From assembly GCA_015039465.1 (NCBI GenBank), contig MU130553.1:334619-397322 (forward strand): 62,704 nt of DNA, given 5' to 3'. The stretch comes from Phlegmacium glaucopus. Taxonomy: Eukaryota; Basidiomycota; Agaricomycetes; Agaricales; Cortinariaceae. Below are positions 58,557-62,704 of the stretch, piece after piece (the first letter of the stretch is position 1; each line of letters starts with the position of its first letter). The translations under genes were made by a program, and so were the position numbers. The notes beneath the pieces are model-generated. The model made no database searches. It was not told the DNA's origin and saw only the letters and a program-made list of their open reading frames with translations.

Positions 58557-59490
58557 TTCAAGTATCTTTGTCATCGTCTTGTTCCTCCTCCTCACTGCTG
58601 CTGATGATTGCCTTGCTCTTAGGCGCAGGTAGGAGCTGCTTGGTCAGGTTCTTCTTTGATGCAATTGGCTTGGGTGTCACCTTTCCCTTCCCCTTCTTCT
58701 TGGGTAAGGCCTTCACCTTCTTCTTTGGACGCCTTGCTTCATTGTCATCATCATCGTCCCCGCTCTCTTGATCTTCCCTCTGAGCTGCTGGTTTTGCCTT
58801 GCGCTTGACGCCTGCATCAGATCATTGTTGGTGTGCTGTTCCAACCGTTTTCCCAGCATCTTCCAGTGCAGTTATCTTTGCTTTCAGCTTGTCATTATCC
58901 GATTTGCTCATTAGTTTCCACATACAGGTGCCAACATGCGGAGAGTTTTCAAGAAGCCAACGACTCTGATGTTAGAGGGGTTGGCAAATGGGATGTTAGT
59001 GGGCCAGCCAACCAGCTCGACATGATGCTTGAACTTGATGGCAACCTCGTAGTTCTTGTAGTTCATCAAAACACCTTCGGTGGCTGCAGTTCATTCTGTG
59101 AAATGTTATGAGCACAATTTAGCTGTGTTGGGAATTAATGACATACGGAGGCCTTGAAGGATGAGACTTGTGCATTGGGTCCAAAGACCGGCCAGGTTAT
59201 CAACCAATGCGACCTCTGCTGGCTTGTTAGTATACAAGCTCATTGCTGCCATGATAAAGGCACACCTGTGTCCTTTGACCATGACCACTGCTCAAATGCA
59301 CCGCTGTGACCCATGATGTCCTTAAAGAAGGCCCCGCTGCCCTTGCATTGCAGGATTGTCCCGATGAAGTTGTCGTGCATATGGCCACCCACAAAGAGCC
59401 CCACACCTTGAATTCCTGTCCTGGCTGTAAGTTTTTCTAGCTGCAACAAAATAGCATTAGCCACATAGAAGGGATATATGAAAGCCAAGT
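58557..59490 (-). pseudogene. Decayed hypothetical gene, cut by the gypsy insertion
   Basis: Minus-strand pieces: AFIYPFYVANAILLQLEKLT, FVGGHMHDNFIGTILQCKGS and GHSGAFEQWSWSKDTG (59.48-59.24 kb). Next are VAIKFKHHVELVGWPTNIPF and NPSNIRVV (about 59.06-58.98 kb), a shifted frame, KLKAKITALEDAGKTVG, a TGA where related proteins have Arg before SDAGVKRK, and a Lys/Asp/Glu-rich tail ending EEEEQDDDKDT. The ELVGWP...PSNI block belongs to a many-copy Agaricomycete hypothetical family. The N-terminus is absent because an LTR starts at 59492. Confidence 0.65.
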
Positions 59491-59491
59491 A

Positions 59492-60071
59492 CTGTTACAT
59501 TCCGTCTAACATTACTCCGGTCCAGCTCCGTCGGAGTTGTTTCCGGTAGTCCGTACTCCGTACAGTGCCTTCCCTTATATCCTGAACTACTCTTTCTATG
59601 TTCAACTCCGAGACTTCTCCGTGTCATTCCGGTTCCTCCGTCTATACTCCAAACCCGTTATCACTTCTTCGCCACTACCACTATTCTTTGTCATCATCTT
59701 TCCCATCATCAGTCAGCACACCAGCCATGGATTATTCACCCAAGAATGCAGGACCTTTCCCGGGAGCAGAACGCAGCACTTATATTTATATTCTATATTT
59801 CGGTTGCAATTCCTTTTATATTTAAAGTACTCGAACTTGTATGTTTTCCCTTAGTTCGAATATCAACTTTGTTTCCTCCTCTTGTTTGTCCTCTAAGTCA
59901 CTGAGGTCTTCCGTCTTATTACTTCTTCTTCCGTTCCGAAATCAGGACACCTTAGGAGCTGGGCGGCACAGCACACACGCTGAGGCCAACGTCCTTTCCG
60001 GTTACTGTTCCGGTTCCGTTCCGTCCGTTCCGGAGTAACTCCGACGTGACTTCCTTGTTTTAAACTTAACA
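59492..60071 (+). repeat. 5' LTR of the right-hand Ty3/gypsy element (580 bp)
   Basis: It starts TGTTACATTCCGTC and ends AAACTTAACA. It is the reverse complement of the two solo LTRs at 32757-33328 and 33534-34114 (572 and 581 bp), which fixes its ends. The putative target-site half is AGTAC at 59487-59491; the other half is outside the window. Gag follows within 30 bp. Confidence 0.93.
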
Positions 60072-60098
60072 GTATATTCGAACTGCTCACCCACTCCT

Positions 60099-61267
60099 AT
60101 GCAAACTCGTTCTAAAACTTCCAAAACACAATTACCGATACAAGAAATTATGTCCCACGAAAACACTCCCATGTTCCCGATGTAGTCGAAGAGGCTAGTC
60201 ATATTGATGAACCTCGGAGTACTACGGACGAAGTTGAGTCTCCAACTATTCATATCAATCAACTCGTTTCCGCTTTAAATTCCCTCAGGAAATCTTCAGC
60301 CAAGTCCGATTCGGCTGGCAGACTTAGAGAGCCCAAACCCTTCACGGGTAAGGATCCTAAGAAACTAAAAGCTTTTCTTTTCCAGTGCAAGCTCTATTTC
60401 CGGAGCTCTTCCGACACATTCCGAGATGACTCCAAGCGAGTAACCTTTGCTCTGTCCTATCTCCGGGATGTTGCTCAGGAATGGTTCGAACCTGGAATTT
60501 CCGGTCTCACCGACGAGCCTCCGCCTTGGCTTGAAGATTGGGATCTCTTTGTCAGCGAACTTCAGTCCAACTTTGGTCCTTACGACAAGTCCGCCGACAT
60601 AGAACACGAACTCACCAACCTCCAAATGAAGGACGGCCAACGTATCTCCGATTACTTAGTCCGGTTTAACTCCTTGGCAGTCCGCTGTACTTGGGGCGAG
60701 CCTGCTCTTAGGTATAGGTTTTACGAAGGTTTACCTTCCCGAATCAAGGATGAAATCAGCAAAGGTGATGGCAAGCCCCGGTCTTTAACCGCGATGCGTC
60801 AAAAAGCTCAAAACGCCGATGCTCGCTACTGGGAACGTATGCAAGAACGTTCTCGGGAATCCGCTCTGCAGCAATGCCAAAACCCTCCGAAGGGTCCTAC
60901 CCCTTCTTCATCCTCCTCCGTACCCTCTTCTTCCAATCCTTCTTCCGGTTCCGGTAAACAGTCTCGGCCTTCGGATCAAAAATCCGTTAAGCCCGCAGAC
61001 TCCGGTAAGGTTTCATCTTCCACTCCTCCTAAACCTAATCTAGAAGGCAAGCTGGACTCGCGGGGTAGACTTACCCAGCAAGAAAGGCAACGCCGGATAG
61101 ATAATAAACTTTGTCTTTTCTGTGGCAAGCCGGGACATCGCGTTCCTGACTGTAACCTTGCCAAGGCAAGCTCCGCTAAAGGCCGAGCCTCTACCGTTTC
61201 TGATTCCGTCTCCGAGTCCGCTCCGGCTAAGCCAAAGGACTCCGGTTCAGAAAAAAAAAAAGACTAA
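60099..61267 (+). mobile_element. Ty3/gypsy gag (right-hand element)
   Basis: ATG at 60099 (MQTRSKTSKTQLPIQEIMSH) is in a different frame from the main gag, which is open from 60116. One small indel between about 60.16 and 60.18 kb therefore breaks the start. The gag domain is REPKPFTGKDPKKLKAFLFQ, FALSYLRDVAQEWFEPGISG and YLVRFNSLAVRCTWGEPALR. Then come a Ser/Pro-rich linker, the zinc knuckle CLFCGKPGHRVPDC (about 61117-61158) and a Lys-rich end reading SEKKKD before TAA at 61265-61267. It is distinct from the left-hand element. Confidence 0.9.
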
Positions 61268-61302
61268 GCAATTCACTGGACTCAGCACAGACGGTGAATT
61301 GC
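61251..61302 (+). promoter_or_regulatory. Programmed -1 ribosomal frameshift signal between gag and pol
   Basis: An 11-A run (61251-61261) supplies the slippery heptamer A-AAA-AAA in the gag frame. A 6-nt spacer GACTAA (61262-61267, containing the gag stop) follows. Then a perfect 9-bp stem forms, GCAATTCAC (61268-61276) with GTGAATTGC (61294-61302), with a 17-nt loop. Slipping back one base gives AGA CTA AGC and enters the pol frame without a stop. All parts fit the known slippery-site, spacer and stem-loop design. Confidence 0.85.
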
Positions 61303-62704
61303 GAGAAGCCCTGTGCTGAGCTTGTTGCAGTTCTAAATGCAATAATCTCTCCAGAAACCCGAGCAGTTTTTGTTTCTCTTCTTTCTCTTCAATTTCCGAA
61401 TATCAATTTTTCCGCTTTTATTGACAGTGGTTCCACTCACTGTTTCATGGATGAGCATTTCGCGAAGTCCAATGGTTTTCCTATTTTTCCGATTACTCCT
61501 ATGATTCTCCGTCTTATTGATGGTTCTTCTCCGGGCATGATCACACATGCTACCAATGTTTCCGTTCGTTTCCCTTGTGGTACAGTCCACAAAATCCGGT
61601 TTTTATTAACCAAGCTGGATTCTGATTTTCCTGCTGTACTCGGGCTTGACTGGCTCACCCAACATAATCCGTTGATTGACTGGGTCGATAGCAGTGTAAC
61701 TTTCCGAGACCGTATAGTTATCCTTCCAGTTCCCGTTTCCGTTTCCGCCAAGGCACCAGTTCCGGTATCTGACATTACCATGTCCGATACGGTATCCGCG
61801 AAGACAAAGGTTGAAATACCTTCTATTCCGGAACCACCTCCTGATATCCCTTTTGTTCCCAAACCATTGACCGCTCCTAAAATTTCCTTAGTGTCTGCTG
61901 CAGCTTTCATGAGGTCCATCCGTTCCGAAGGAGCCCAATGCTACTCCATTTCCGTTCACGATCCAGTCGAGGCTGCTGGCCGTTCCGCCTCAGCCTCCGC
62001 TACACCGTCCGATTCCGATCTGGACGGTGTTCCGGAAATATACCACAAATTTTCGGACGTCTTTTCCAAAGGCAAGGCTAGCACTCTAGCGGACCATCGA
62101 GAGTATGACCTAAAAATCGAAATCGATGAGTCTGCTAAGCCCCCTTGGGTCCGATCTATCCCCTTTCCGAATCCGAGTTAGGAACGCTCCGAGAATTCAT
62201 CGACGAGCACCTAAACATGGGTTTCATCCGCCCCTCTAAGTCTCCCTTCGGAGCACCTGTCCTGTTTATCAAGAAGAAGGACGGGTCACTCCGGCTTTGC
62301 GTCGACTTCCGAAAACTCAATGCCATCACTCGGAAAGACAAGTATCCCTTACCCCTTGTTTCCGACTTACTTGATGCTCCCCGCAAATCCGGAATATTCA
62401 CTAAAATCGATTTGAAGCATGCGTACCATCTCGTCCGGATCGCCGCCGGAGACGAATGGAAGACTGCTTTCCGTACCTGCTATGGCTCATTTGAATGGCT
62501 CGTCATGCCGTTCGGACTTACCAATGCCCCTGGCGGGTTTCAACGCTTCCTTAACACCATTTTTGCTGACCTTTTAGATGTGTTCGTAATCATCTATCTG
62601 GACGACATCCTCATTTTCTCCATCAACGAAAAAGATCACATCAAACATGTCTCCGAAGTCCTCCGGCGGCTCCGAGATAATAATCTCTTCGCTAATGGTA
62701 AGAA
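61261..62704 (+). mobile_element. Ty3/gypsy pol, 5' part: protease and start of reverse transcriptase
   Basis: From the frameshift site the frame reads NCEKPCAELVAVLNAIISPE. Then comes the aspartic protease (FSAFIDSGSTHCFMDEHFAK about 61404-61463, and FPAVLGLDWLTQHN about 61630). A Pro/Val-rich linker and the pre-RT motif [18 protein letters not shown] follow. A one-base deletion near 62.14 kb shifts the frame: the original frame stops at 62181 and RT continues in another ([47 protein letters not shown], active site YLDD about 62600). It runs off the window at 62704. YLDD and VDFRKLN place it in a chromovirus-like lineage, unlike the FIDD element on the left. Confidence 0.9.

Overview
The window is nuclear DNA of a filamentous basidiomycete, most likely an Agaricomycete. 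Genes are full of short (about 35-75 nt) GT-AG introns, and there are Plavaka and Ty3/gypsy elements, F-box/LRR paralogues and repeated hypothetical families of the kind seen in mushroom genomes. There are no CRISPR arrays, bacterial operons, rRNA genes or complete tRNA genes.

Layout. (1) 1-8.4 kb is one Ty3/gypsy element on the minus strand: a probable LTR (about 7.64-8.39 kb), gag (6.79-7.45 kb), then gag C-terminus plus aspartic protease (4.67-6.77 kb). The expected reverse transcriptase, RNase H and integrase are present in 1 to about 4.75 kb, but only when the bases are complemented WITHOUT being reversed. This polarity-violating block is the most unusual thing in the window. It is almost certainly a data or assembly artefact, or a deliberate string reversal, unless raw reads prove otherwise. 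(2) 8.5-14 kb is a graveyard: a decayed hypothetical gene, the 5' part of a Plavaka transposase, a small hairpin element and PEBP pseudogene pieces. (3) 14.4-39.4 kb carries three copies of an F-box gene, each near a PEBP-family gene or fragment and followed by a relic of a sugar-transporter gene. F-box copy 1 is broken by a 707-bp hAT-like MITE with an 8-bp target duplication; copies 2 and 3 look intact. One PEBP copy (36.4-37.2 kb) is intact. Between them lie an intact MFS transporter with a GC-AG intron, a mariner-like MITE, a decayed DUF4139 gene, an intact acetolactate-synthase-like ThDP enzyme, and a 172-bp tandem satellite that received two solo LTRs. (4) 40-57 kb is the gene-rich part: secreted S10 serine carboxypeptidase, Glo3-type ArfGAP, a CCDC137-like nuclear protein, a monocarboxylate-transporter-like MFS protein, EB1/Bim1 and another F-box-like gene, plus a second hAT-like MITE. 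(5) 57-62.7 kb is repeat-rich: a perfect palindrome, a decayed hypothetical gene, and the 5' part of a second, different Ty3/gypsy element (LTR, gag, protease, start of RT) running off the window. It carries a textbook -1 frameshift signal between gag and pol, and the two solo LTRs at 33-34 kb belong to its family.

The host genes are ordinary, unlinked housekeeping, secretory and transport functions. They form no pathway, and I see no gene cluster that would make a new biochemical system. Exon limits were worked out by eye from splice signals and protein continuity and may be off by a few bases where marked as approximate.
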